Below the pieces are notes generated by a model. That model made no database searches and had not been told where the DNA came from. It was given only the letters and a program-made list of their open reading frames with translations. Positions 51,109-64,000 of a stretch of 64,000 bases of DNA are shown here, piece by piece; positions within the stretch are counted from its first letter, which is position 1; each line of letters opens with the position of its first letter. Both the position numbers and the translations under genes were made by a program. This DNA is from Lobosporangium transversale (taxonomy: Eukaryota; Mortierellomycota; Mortierellomycetes; Mortierellales; Mortierellaceae): contig NW_019029007.1 of NCBI RefSeq assembly GCF_002105155.1, forward strand, positions 62,001 through 126,000, written 5' to 3'.

Positions 51109-53493
51109 ATGGCTGCACCATCGTTACCGTCACCTTCCTCTCCATCCTCCTTCTCCTCTTCTGCAGGCAACAGTCAGAGTATAGTCAGTCCGCCTTTGAC
51201 GCCCGCCTCATGGCATCCAACACCCTCTCCTATCACTAAAATATCCATAACCCCATTCGGTCTACACGGACACCCATCTTACTGGATCAACCACTCTCAA
51301 AAATGCCTCCCTCTAATTCAAGAGGTCCAACAAAGCCTTTAACACTTCTGCATCAATATCAACAGACAGGATCCTATACTCAGCATGCCATCAACAGTAG
51401 CAGCAGCATTAGTGGTAGCGCACAATCGTCCCCTCATACTCCTCAAACCCCACTTTTCCGCTCCCATCATCACATTTCATCCTTACCTTCTCCTCCTTTG
51501 TCCTCTGTGGAGCCTCCCAGTTCAGTTTTCTTCCCAAGGTCACCATCACAAGAACGATGTGAAGCCCTTGAGGCAGAGATCTCAACACTAAAGCTTCGTC
51601 TGAAGCGCTCTGAACAGTCATCGAAGCGCATGTCCCTCTTCCACCTCAACGCTGTCATCATCATTAGCCGATTTTCAGCCATCACAACCGCCACAGAGCA
51701 TCATGGCCCAATATGAATCAACTCTTTCACAATTAGAGGACACTAAACGCGAGCTTGACGATGTAAGGGTGTCTCTCGCGCTCAAAGAAGAACACATTCG
51801 TCAGTTGGAGACTATCGTGCAGGATCAGGAAAGAAAGCTGGACGGGTTCTTGTCGGAGAGGGAGGCTTTGTCTTTGGAAATGAAGGAGAACTTCAAGGAG
51901 AATGCCGAGCTACAGAAAAGACTTCAGGAAACCACCGACAAAGTCGGACGTCTTCAACTAGAAAACCGCCAACTGATTGAACAGGTACAAGAGCTTCGAA
52001 CTAAGACTCCAGAAGCGCAGAACACAGTCACAGACACAAATTGTCAAGTCAATAGACAGTAACTGCAGCAAGAGTTCAGAGAGCAACGATGTTCCTAAAT
52101 TGGAGAAAGAAGCGAGTAAACACAGAATAGAAGTGGACAGATTACAAAATGTTGTTTTTGATGATGAGCAGCCGTCATGTCCAGGTCCAGACACAGCTCA
52201 CGTTCTTCCAGCAGCAGGCTCAACGACTTCAACAACAATTGAACCAATATAAGGAAGCTGCTAATGTTGTTGTCCCAACTGACCACAGGGATAACAACAA
52301 AGCGCATGTACCACATTCTCGTCAAGGATCGACATCATCCCCAGTGAAGAATAATAACAGCATGATGATGTGTGATAGCACCTTGTCATCGCTTTTGGCC
52401 TCTGTGGCCACTGTCGCCGCTACATCTATTCTTATAATAGTAAGCGGTCAAAACCAAGCCGGCGATTCACAGTGAATGCACCCCGCAAGGATAATGAATT
52501 GACCTTGGAGCAACGCAAATGTGAATTCTTGATGGATCAAATCGCAGTCCTTCAAAGAGGGTATGATTCTCTCCGCCAGGAAAAAGTAACGTTGGAGCTT
52601 CAGCTGGATCTGATGCAACGACAACATCAATACCATCAACAACAACGTCAGAAGCGTCGAGAGTCCCAACAACAACAGCGACGCAGCAGTCAGGCCGGAC
52701 AGGAACAATCTTCAGCCTTATCTAAAGCATTGGCTATCATGGTCGCCTCATCAAAGGAAACAAATCTACTTTCAGCTATCCCATCCATCCCTCTTTTGCC
52801 TACAATCTCTGCCGCAGAGCAAGAACAGGAAAAGGCTAGGATCCAACATGAGCTAGAGCAAGCTCAGATCCGAGCCCAAAAGAGGCAGAGGAAAGAGAGG
52901 TACAACGGCTGGCTGCCAAGGCAGCTGCAGAAGAAGCCGAGAGAGAGGCTATCCGGCTTCGCCGACAAAAGTCAATCCATTTGAAAGAAACTTTGGCATC
53001 CTTGGAAGCTAAGGTCGATCGGTCGGAAAGCGCTCGTGCGATCCGATTTTCGGACTCTGAGGAGCTAAAACATTTGGAACATTTGCGCCTTTTGAACGAA
53101 CAACAAGAACAACAGCGACAGCAACAGCAACAGCAACAAAAGTCGTCATGGGAGGGAATTAACATTTTCCAGAATGCTGTTGCCGCGCGAGCTAGTAGAG
53201 GATTTATGTCACCATTTAAACAACACCATCGCTCGTCTTCTTCCACTCTACTTTCCTCACCTTCGCCTGCAGCGTCACCATCACCACTATCCGCGGTCAC
53301 GACCCCAGCCCTTCATCAGCATCGTCAGCATCATCGCCATCACTGCATCCTTCTCATGACAAGCAGCAGCAGCGAAATAGGCCTGCAAATTATACCCGAA
53401 CCACCATCTGCAAGCCAATTCTCGCTCTCGTCCAACCTATACCCTCACATTGAACAGTGCAGCTGCTGCCTTGGTTCTATCATCGAGCTCTAG
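51109..53493 (+). CDS. Coiled-coil protein with Ser/Pro-rich N-terminus (frame-broken)
   Basis: Family unknown. The candidate start at 51109 (MAAPSLPSPSSPSS) leads a Ser/Pro/His-rich N-terminus, then heptad-rich sequence: ERCEALEAEISTLKLRLKRSE, QLEDTKRELDDVRVSLALKE, RQLETIVQDQERKLDGFL, LQKRLQETTDKVGRLQLE and, further on, KCEFLMDQIAVLQRGYDSLR. Gln-rich (52610-52690, 53100-53140) and Ser-rich stretches separate the helices. A KxxMSPF-like Ser/Pro tail ends at a stop near 53493, after which T- and A-runs begin at once. Frame changes lie near 51300, 51650, 52060, 52130, 52250, 52470, 52900 and 53300. A structural or scaffolding role is inferred from the coiled coil only. Confidence 0.6.
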
Positions 53494-53548
53494 TTTTGCC
53501 CTATGGTTTTTTTTTTTTTTTTTTTTTCTTAACAAGATAACAACACTC

Positions 53549-53581
<33 letters not shown>

Positions 53582-53839
53582 AAAGTCAAGCATAAAAAAA
53601 TGGATCTTGAATCTTTGTACATATCGCCAATTTCATTTGGTCATGATACCTTATATTTTTAATGTAAAAACGATGATTGAATTGTTCTGGTGGCATTTCA
53701 CTGCGTGACGGACTTGCAACAATACTCGCAACAAGCGAGCCAATTGGCTGCCAATACACTCGAAAGTATTCAAAAAATATAAGGTATATGACAAATGAAA
53801 CGGGCTATATATACATTATTTATTCATTGAAGTATAAAT

Positions 53840-53870
<31 letters not shown>

Positions 53871-54095
53871 GCTTGATGCCGTGAATAAGAAGAAATGAAT
53901 GAGTGTGTTTTACAGGTCAAACATGCAATTATTAGAGAATGGGTGCATATCCCATGTTTTGTAAACTTTCTGAATATTCATTTATTAGCGCCAATATTAA
54001 ATCTTTAAAGACAAAGAGCAATCCATACAGTAAACGAGCCTAATCAGCTGCATGTATTATCAACCATAGTAAACTACCTACAACTGTGACCCTTC
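53494..54095. other. Convergent intergenic region with long T/A runs
   Basis: A T-run at about 53505-53527, an A-run at about 53552-53580 and a T-run at about 53844-53870 separate the coiled-coil gene (+) from the gene ending at 54096 (-). No gene seen. Confidence 0.6.
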
Positions 54096-55458
54096 TTACA
54101 ATCTTAAAAGAATGGGCCTTTGCGTTGGACTAATTTTCGTAGGTTTTCCCATGGGAACATCGTCCGAATCTCGTGGAGGAGTTGAAGGTAAACATATTTC
54201 ATCCAAATATGCCTGCCAAAACAAAAAACAAAAAATTAAGACGTTGCTCATGATTATGATAACAAAGTATAGGGAATTGGGAGCTTACCTTCAAACTCTC
54301 AAGCAGCTCCAAACATTGCAAAATCCTACCAAAATTATGTCGGTCCAAGGTAAATAACTTGTTCCTATGGCTGACCAATGATACAGCCCTTCCTTGTACT
54401 CCATGGCATATACTGTAGCTGGTGACTGTGATTTCAAAGTTCCACAAAGGTTAGTACCGAAGGCGAACATTAATGAGTACAAAGGAAAAGAAATAAAATA
54501 AAATAAAATAAAAAGAAAAAGAAAAGGATCATTACCAAATAATTGAATCACCGTCATCTTAGCTATGCCCCGAAGATTATGTAGGTATCATCTACCTCAT
54601 CTTTACAGAGGTTAGCTATCTTCCACAGATCTTCAATATACTTCCTGCCGGAAGATACCTCTCTTGGACATTTGATCTCCACGACACACACTTTGGCATG
54701 CCATTTTCGAAGATAACCATCAGGCTTAAAGCCATCTATCCTTCTAGCCTGTGAGCCTTCATTGATTTCGTTTGCCCATCCGAATTCATAATCAGAGTCT
54801 CGAGGGAACAAATGTAGTATGGGCAAAAGTATCTTCATATTCTTCATTTGATGGCAGCCTCTTCTTAACGAGCCTTGCAACCCTATGATTGCACATGTGA
54901 GTATCAAAGGTTGTGATAAGAATAAGATGCATTATGAATAACTTTGAAAATTTGATAAAGCAACTTACAGATTTTGATAGAGCAACATGATAAATGCGCA
55001 AGCAGAGTCATTAAATAGCTGGGCTGTCACTCGACCAGTCCTCGAGAGTTCACGGGACAACTCCAAGCAAAGCATGACTTGGGACTGAGGTAAGTCAACT
55101 TGTCCTGCTGCACATCCATTCTTAATCAAGGAAAAACGTTTCGTTGCTCATTCCTGGGAGTGCACGCGATGGCAAATCGAGTATATAGTTTACAGCCCTA
55201 AACTGAGTCAAGAAACAATAACAATGACAAGGAGGAACAAGACGAAAAGTAAAAAATGAGACAATTATCTAAGTAACACGCCAAGAGTCCTCATGAATAA
55301 AAAAAACGAGACACTTACAAAAAGAGGTGTAAATTATCCATTGTTGCCTTGATTTCTTTCTTGTTCACGAGCTTGGCTGCTGAACATTGTAGTTTGTGAA
55401 AAAGTGCAGCAACGTCAAGTGACCCAACCAGGTATGGTATTAAACTTTAAGCATTGCC
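54096..55458 (-). CDS. PD-(D/E)XK-like protein of a possible dispersed Mucoromycota family (frame-broken)
   Basis: Resembles repetitive nuclease-fold-like proteins I associate with Mucoromycota genomes; function unknown. Exons in minus order: to about 55320 (PYLVGSLDVAALFHKL ... DNLHLF), about 55200-54970 (RAVNYILDLPSRALPGMSNE, then VDLPQSQVMLCLELSRELSR ... MLLYQN, one break at a T5 run), about 54880-54540 (VARLVKKRLPSNEEYEDTFAHTTF, one break, DSDYEFGWANE, RIDGFKPDGYL, AKVCVVEIKCPRE, LWKIANLCKDEVDD), about 54470-54290 (TNLCGTLKSQ, MEYKEGLYHW, DRHNFGRILQCLELLESLK) and the last exon 54216-54096 (AYLDEICLPSTPPRDSDD). The pattern KPD-x(n)-V-E-I-K is that of a PD-(D/E)XK site with D and E-x-K present. 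The start lies upstream of 55458 and is not fixed. Confidence 0.55.
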
Positions 55459-56528
55459 CTTGACGGGTTTTTTTATTGCACATTCCTATTTCAAATTACA
55501 TCTAGTTTATAGTATATTATATTTGTAGAATATAAAATAACAAATACATACGCGTAATAGTGGCATCAATACAAGTAACCCTATCCAATCATAAATCGGA
55601 CCGTCTACGGAACCAAGCCCGTTTCTACAACAACTTGTCCAATTCTGAGTTCTATCATATAGTGTAGATGAAAACATAGATGTATATATATATTATAATA
55701 CATGTATATATTAAAGGCAGCTCATCTAAGCCTCAGCCTCAGCCTCCGCCACAGTCTTGGTTGGAAATGTTTACGTATAGGAATTTAAGAATGCTTGTTT
55801 TATTTTCGCGCATCATGAGGATATTCGAGAAAACATTCCTTCCTAGTGAGCACTCGCGTTTTTTTTTTTTTTTTTTTTTTTTTTTTCATGCATCGAAAAA
55901 CGTGTTTTTGTTTTTGTACCACCATCCTTCTTACATGACGTGCAACAAAATATACGTTTGAATAATATTGAACTCGTCTACGTATAACATAAATATATAT
56001 ACATAATAGTTCCTACCCATTTAAGGCATAGTTGACAAAAAGAATTGGGGAAGGAGGAAGGTAAGAAGGGACCAAAGGGAGGCGAAGGCGGGATGGGAGA
56101 GTATAAGAGCGGGAGGACGTTAAGAGCTACATGGATCTAGTTTTTTCAAAAGGATTTTAATTTTAATTTTAGTTTTATTATTATATATATTTATTATAAA
56201 AATATACTCTTCTTTTTTTCTTTTTCAAAATCATATTAAAGAATGCTAGAGGAGACTTCCACCTTCAAACCTCATGAAACCCCGCCTTTCTGCTTAGCAC
56301 CGAGACATGTATAAAATGAATGCCAAAAGCTCGCACCTTTAAAAAGGCGCCCTGTGCGATATGGGATCTGATACCTGATACCTAGAAACTTTAAAAATAA
56401 TAATCATATTAAACATTATATAAATATATATATTATATATAGTATACATCTTCAAATAATAGCATATAGTTTATAAACATGAAAAGACTTTGGAAAGTTG
56501 CCCGTTGCGCAGTATCATCGCATTTGTT

Positions 56529-56551
56529 AAATATATATATATATATATATT
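56529..56551 (+). repeat. (AT)n microsatellite
   Basis: Uninterrupted alternating A-T of about 23 nt. Confidence 0.9.
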
Positions 56552-56756
56552 ATATTTATACATGTATAAAGACAAGGGAGAAGATGGAAGCAGGGTTTTG
56601 CTTTTTTAGACACTATGGGAAGAGATGATTATATATAATAGAGGTATGAGAGAAAAGGAGCATGTCATTCTTTACTCTCTGTCTTTGTCTCAAAAAAAAA
56701 AAAAAAAAAAAAAAACGTGGCGACTCTAATATGTTTACTTTGTACTCCGGAAGGAG

Positions 56757-56796
<40 letters not shown>

Positions 56797-57581
56797 ATGG
56801 TAAACAAACAAATAAAAAACAACCATCTGCCCTTTTCCTTCGCGCTTTTTTTTTTTTTTTTTTTTTTTTTTTTCCCGTATCTTCTCATTACGACCAATAT
56901 CCTCCTAACTCGTATATTATACATATATAATATTTCATAGCAGAAATAGGTAAACAAATAAATAGAAATTTGTCGCGTTCAAGCACTTTTTTTTTTTTTT
57001 TTTTTTTTTTGGAATAACCAAGAAGTTATCAAATCAATGTCCGAGTTGAACAGTAATAAAAAGATGACAGGTTATTGAAGAATACTCAATAATATATATA
57101 TTGTATATATAATACATATATATAGAATACCATAGCAATAAGTGTTTACTTTTTGCATACAAGCTGTAAAAAAAAAAAAAAAAAAAAAAAAAAGAATTAG
57201 CAATCAGCAAAGCATGCCTTGTCCAGTCGATGATAGGGATGGAAATTATCCGATTAACTCATTGGATATACTTTAATCTTTCTGCTGTATGTATTCCAGA
57301 GATCATTGGTAATATATATATATAAAATAAAACCATGGCGATGGTGAGCACTTTTGTGAGGAAAGAGACAAGGCGGTCCCTGGGAGCTTGAGCCAAAAAA
57401 AATAAAATAAAATAAAATAAAATAAAAAATAAAACATTGCTTGAGCTAAGCTGGCTTTCAAAAAAAAAAAAAAATACGATCAAGGGAAAGGAGTGTCTTA
57501 CTGGTAATCTGCACAATGGCCAACTTCTGTCTTGATTTTACATCTTGTCCGATTACATCGTCTATTCTCAATCATACTTGA

Positions 57582-57615
<34 letters not shown>

Positions 57616-58116
57616 TGTCAAAGCGGTATTGATCAGTTCTGTTGATTGTATAATAGTATATATACATGTTACTCCAAGTCTCAAAACCTGGCCAAAGATC
57701 AATCCATGCTATGGACTCGACTTTCTGACGAAGTAGATGTCATTCATCTAACCATAATTTGAGCTTATATTTTTAATTATTTTAATTTATTTACTTTATC
57801 TTTTTATTTATATGAATATTAAATATTACATATACGTGAATAAAAATAAAAGTGATTGAAAGCGAAATAAAGACATCACATAAGAGTTCAAGCAGAGGAG
57901 CACCCGAATGGAGATGACATAAGACAAAATAAAGAAAAAAGAAAAAGAAAAGAAGCTAACGACGAACGATGGAGATTATGGTTGGTAATTGATGACGATG
58001 ATGTTGATGGCTCTCTGATATGAATATGATCTTAATTTACCAATAAAACAACAGAAAACTGTAAAAAAAAAAAAAAAAAAAAAAAATGAAGATGATTGAG
58101 TTGACGCCTAAGCAAG

Positions 58117-58141
58117 TATATATATATATATATATATATAT
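58117..58141 (+). repeat. (TA)n microsatellite
   Basis: Uninterrupted alternating T-A of about 25 nt. Confidence 0.9.
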
Positions 58142-59427
58142 GCATATGATAGCCAGTTTAATAGTCAAGAGTGGCTATTCAATAGCGCCTTCTCTCAAAA
58201 TATTGTTGAAAGATGTGGAGGCCATGCCTTTTTACATCTGTATATTTTATACTATCACCATCAGTTCCCTAAATATTAACTCTCCTAATACAACTCATAA
58301 TGCTTTAGCTGCTCCAATATGTCAAAAAAATAAAAAATAAAAAATAAAAATAAATATAAAAACAAAATCAAAATCAAAATCAAATAACGTTAATTGACAT
58401 ATAGGATGGCGCGTTCGCTGTATTTTAGTATTGAGGATATTTGATGGTTGTTGATCTGGTTTGTTAAGGTAATGAGATGGAGAGCGAGGCATAGAAAGAG
58501 GTGAAAGAGCAATGAAGGAAAAAATGGGCAAACAGCAATTGGATTAGAATCAAAATGGAGAAGGATGATTGATGAATAAGCACAGGAAGTAATCCAATCA
58601 TTATCCAGTGCCATGAACAAGTCAATATAATCTTACGTATATTTTAAAAGATATTATATAAATATACTATACAGTTGATATTAAACATAGTTTATTACAC
58701 CGCATATACCACCTTGATCGATCAGACCTTGTTTTTGTTGTCTCGGGCGTTGCCCAGTCTAAAAAAGGACCGTAATAAAGCCAAGATGAAAGAAGAAATA
58801 AAGGAGAGGTCAATGTGTACATGAGCTATATATTTAGTCCGACTTTTGATGGGATGTTCTTCAAGTCTAAGCACGCGATTAGCATAAACGCCTTGTCTCT
58901 GAGACGAAGTGTTTCCGTTTTACTTGTTTAAAAAAAAAAAGAAAAAAAAAAAAAAAGGAAAGAATTATTGCGTTAGCAGGTTTTACTACGCGCTTAAAAA
59001 AAAGGAATTCTCATTCTTACCTTCTTTTTTTTAATCAACGCGTATCATCGCTTTATATTCAGAAATCGCTGTGGATTAGCGTCATGTGTAAATCTCTGAG
59101 TACGGCTTATGGTCATGATCATGATCATGGATTTATAATTATTTTTATTCTTTTAAGTAAAAAATAAAAATAAAAAATAAAATAAAGACGATAGGATTTA
59201 CCAGTGAAGACTTGATCAAGAGCATGAGCATGGGTATGAGCAAGAGCATGGGCATGAGTATATTGAGTATGAATGGAGATGAATATTCGAATGTCTTTAC
59301 AAGAACATGCTGTCTATATTATATTTAAAGAAGTATTAACTTTTAATTTTAAATTACATTTTTATATAAATACTAATGATAAAACATGACAACAACAACT
59401 ACTGTATATACAAGGCTGAGAGAAAAG

Positions 59428-59464
<37 letters not shown>

Positions 59465-60576
59465 AACGGACCAAGCTTTTATAATCTTCATGTAGAAAGC
59501 ACAATAACCCATCTGGGCTCGGATGCATGCATCTGCATAGAGCTATGAAGGAGCAATGGGTGAGAACTGTAATATTTTTTTGAGACCACTGTGATGAGAA
59601 TTCAATTTTGACCTTTTGCTTCAAAGATTAATGTCTGAAATGAATAATTCGCATGTCAATGTCTATACACTTCTATCATGATCACCTTTTATTCACTAAT
59701 CATTCACTAATCATTTAAACAGGACAATAAGTATATGTAATACATGTTTTTTGAAAGAGAAAGAAAAAGGAAAAAGCATCTCACGAACAGTAATCTCATC
59801 ATTTGATCAAGTAACGCCTTTGTCTGTTTATTTTTGCCTTGAATTTTGTGTCATGGTCCATTTGACCACGTTTTGTTTATTTCAAAACGTTGTTGCCTTT
59901 AGTGAGGAAAGATTGAGATACAAAGGGCTCTATACTAAAGGTTGCTGTTGTACATGTTTTTTTTTTTTTTTTTTTTTTGGGGGAAGAGGGGAGGAGGGAT
60001 GTTGATCCTTATTAATCTTGAAGATCTGTCTGGAAACACAACTTCCAAAAAAAAAAAAAAAAAAAAAAAAAAAAGAAAAAAAAAGAATTTGGACATGGAC
60101 AACTTCCCGACCCCATGTATGCACAGGATTGTATCACAGTGAGCATTGCACGTCATGCCACAGGTGAAGATGTATACACCTTCTGTATCCGTTGTGTAGT
60201 CCTCTGCGTGTATATTTTTATATATAAAAATACTGCAGACATTGTCCCCCTGTATATTTCGTATTCATTATTATATTACAAATGTTATTATATATTTTAT
60301 CCTTCTCTCGCCTCTTTCCCATGTCTTCCTCTCCTTTCTACCCCTTTGGACAGAATCGATCAAGCGGTAAAGAAAGTCGTGCCCCTTCTTCCTCCCCCCC
60401 CCTTTTTTTTTTATTATTATTATTATTACCACTATTATTTATTCTTTTCAGGAACATGACGAAGATCGTCTCTTTTGTTAGACTAGGAGTGATCTGGATG
60501 TGTATGGAAATGCTTTTTACCGTGCCGAGAGCAGCGCACAACCTTGTAATTCATCATTCCTCATGCAGTCAAACAG

Positions 60577-60609
<33 letters not shown>

Positions 60610-62552
60610 GATGTCCTCGTGGCTCAAGCGAGCTGCATATTGTGCGCCTGCGTGCGTCTGTGTTTTTGTTGATTTGACAAACAAAACAATTGCACTCAAA
60701 TAAACATAAACAAAAAAAAGTTTTTTTACGGACTATTCCTCAAAACGGAATGCAAAAATAAATATATAATTCAACGGTAAAAATTCTAAACGAGAATAAA
60801 CAAAGAGGAAGTTGGAGTCGTGCAGGGAATCTATGCAGCATCGATGTACGTTGACCACACTGGCTGAAGAAAAGAAGACATGCCTATCCAGTGGTTTGCT
60901 GGGAGAGAAAGAAAGGAAGAGAGAGACAGAGAGAGAAAGAGAGAAAGAGAATAAAAAAAAAGTTTTTCATCCGTGTATGTATAGAGTTCTGGCTCTCTTG
61001 TGGTGTATGTATTAAATACCCACCATCTGTGCAAACCCAACCAATTCTAATATATAAATATAGTATAAATGAATTGATCCGCTATATTATCCTTTCACAA
61101 ATATTATCCTTCCACTCAGTTGTTTCGTCTTATTCCAGAGGTTGTACCTGAAAGAGTCTCGATTCAATGACTCTTCCGATCAACATGCTGTTTGTACACA
61201 AATCTCGATTCTAATACAAAAATAATCTCGATCCTAATACAATCAAAAATACAAAAGAGGTTTCAGCAAATCCCGCCTCTTTTATTTGCCATGAAATACA
61301 AAGAGAACCCTTGCTTCTTTTTTTTTTTTTTTTTTTTTTTATTGTTCGCGGACAACAAAAAAGAACAAAAAGAAAACCTTGCAAATGGGATTGGCATCCA
61401 TGCACACAAATGAATGGATCTATAATAGCCTACATGTAATAGCTTTTGTGTATACCCTCAAGGAATCATACTAAAAAAAAAAAAAAAAAAAAGAACATGG
61501 AAAGCAATAGAATAAGTGCCTCGATTGTATTATATAATACACAGGATGTTATAATGCGCACGCAACTCCTACAGCGCAAAACAAATCAAGCAAGAAGAGC
61601 AAAGGAGCAGACGGATCAATCGTGGAAAACACTATTTTTCTATTATACATGTATTATTCACTTCATCCGACTCACTTTGGTTCTTTTCCTGCTCAACTCT
61701 ATCACAGTCGTTTGTATATATAAACTTGTTTATTATTATTTTTTTTACCAGCAGAAACACACACAAACAAATCTTCAAGGATTGAGTCAAAGTAGGATCT
61801 TATTTTACATCTACACTTTGCTCTTTCTCTTTTCTTCCTCCCCATTCCGTTTTCTCTCTTTCTCTCTCTTTCTCTTCTCTTTACACTTGGTTTCTGTTGT
61901 CCTCGTCTTCGTGTCTCTCTGATCGCTCTGTTGGTCATTCCATTAGACCCTGCTTGTCACACCTCATTCATTTCACACTCCATCACTGTTTTATTCATTC
62001 CTTCACACCTTCATTCCTTCACTCCATTCCTTTATTCCTTTACTTCACTTCACTTCACTCTGTTTCATTTATTTCTTTTCTAAAACTGTATAGTTCCTCA
62101 TTGTCCCCATTTTCTTCCCTTGTTCTTCTCTCTTTCTCTTCTTCCTTTTGAACCGAGTGTCTGCAACAGTCTCTTTTTATATTTTATTATTATTATTGTT
62201 TTTTTCCCCACTTTTTTTTTTTTTTTTTTTTTTTTTTCCTCCCTGTGTTGCCAATTGCCCGTGCGCACAGGAAGCATTCGAGTCCACGACCCTTTCTTTG
62301 TACCTGGTTCCACCATCACCTCCTTTTTTTTTGACCCTTAAATTTATTACTTCTTCTTGACCCTGTTCTCCAATCTTTTGTCGAACATCATCCTTCCCAT
62401 TTTCATCTGCGCCTTTTACTTGTAACACCTGACAATAAAAAATATCACTAATACCGAATAACAATAACGATCAAGATCACGACAACAATACCAGCACCAG
62501 TACCAACACCAGTACCAACAACAATAACCCCTATTGATTACTTGTAACGCCA

Positions 62553-64000
<1,448 letters not shown>

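Larger units (their letters stand above)
55459..62552. other. 7-kb AT-rich gene-poor region
   Basis: No supported gene. Many A or T runs of 20-32 nt (for example about 55859-55886, 56691-56714, 56761-56792, 57166-57193, 57584-57613, 59436-59463, 60046-60073, 60576-60605, 62211-62237), TA microsatellites (56529-56551, 58117-58141), AAAAT repeats near 57405 and a long pyrimidine-rich leader (61800-62340) before the zinc-finger gene. Short open frames are mostly poly-Lys or poly-Phe products of the runs. Confidence 0.6.

Noticed and set aside
55459-62552. Transposon in the gene-poor region
   Set aside because: No reverse transcriptase, transposase or long terminal or inverted repeat could be seen; only simple repeats and homopolymers.

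Overview
The window reads as nuclear DNA of a filamentous fungus of the Mucoromycota, most likely Mortierella-like. The reasons are spliced protein-coding genes with short GTAAGT...AG introns, a septation-initiation (Cdc7/SepH-type) kinase with an HCD catalytic loop, an RTC5-type TLDc protein, a fungal LtrA-family membrane protein, three tandem membrane-anchored kelch proteins and a fungal peptidase S41. The genus is inferred from general knowledge of these families; no search was run. The DNA carries roughly 45 A or T homopolymers of about 20-32 nt, many inside introns.

Layout. (1) 1-2692 (-): TPX2-like microtubule-associated protein, running off the left edge. (2) 4026-5720, 7894-9690 and 16534-18620 (+): three secreted kelch/transmembrane paralogues. 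(3) 9937-12482 (-): peptidase S41. (4) 13091-15563 (-): RTC5/TLDc protein. (5) 19404-24088 (+): LtrA-like multipass protein, converging on (6) 24684-27160 (-), an unrecognised multipass membrane protein. (7) 29835-33147 (+): unrecognised disordered protein with a C-terminal membrane anchor. (8) 33429-35348 (-): Cys-rich single-pass membrane protein. (9) 36499-37145 (+): small protein with an N-terminal membrane segment. (10) 37383-45150 (-): a calponin-homology (CH) domain region followed directly by a Cdc7-type kinase, either two adjacent genes or one fusion. (11) 51109-53493 (+): coiled-coil protein. (12) 54096-55458 (-): protein with a PD-(D/E)XK-like motif pattern, of a type I associate with dispersed Mucoromycota families. 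(13) 62553-64000 (+): C2H2 zinc-finger factor, open at the right edge. Long gene-poor AT-rich stretches lie at 27-30 kb, 45-51 kb and 55.5-62.5 kb.

Nearly every conserved gene is interrupted by one to several single-base frame breaks, usually mendable by one base and often in short homopolymers, with conserved sequence continuing on both sides. Because unrelated and probably essential genes are hit alike, uncorrected sequencing or assembly indels are the simplest explanation. Coordinates for broken genes are therefore outer spans, not continuous reading frames.

Functionally there is no operon logic. The kelch, S41, Cys-rich and multipass genes point to a cell-surface/secreted theme. The kinase, CH and TPX2-like genes belong to the cytoskeleton and cytokinesis.
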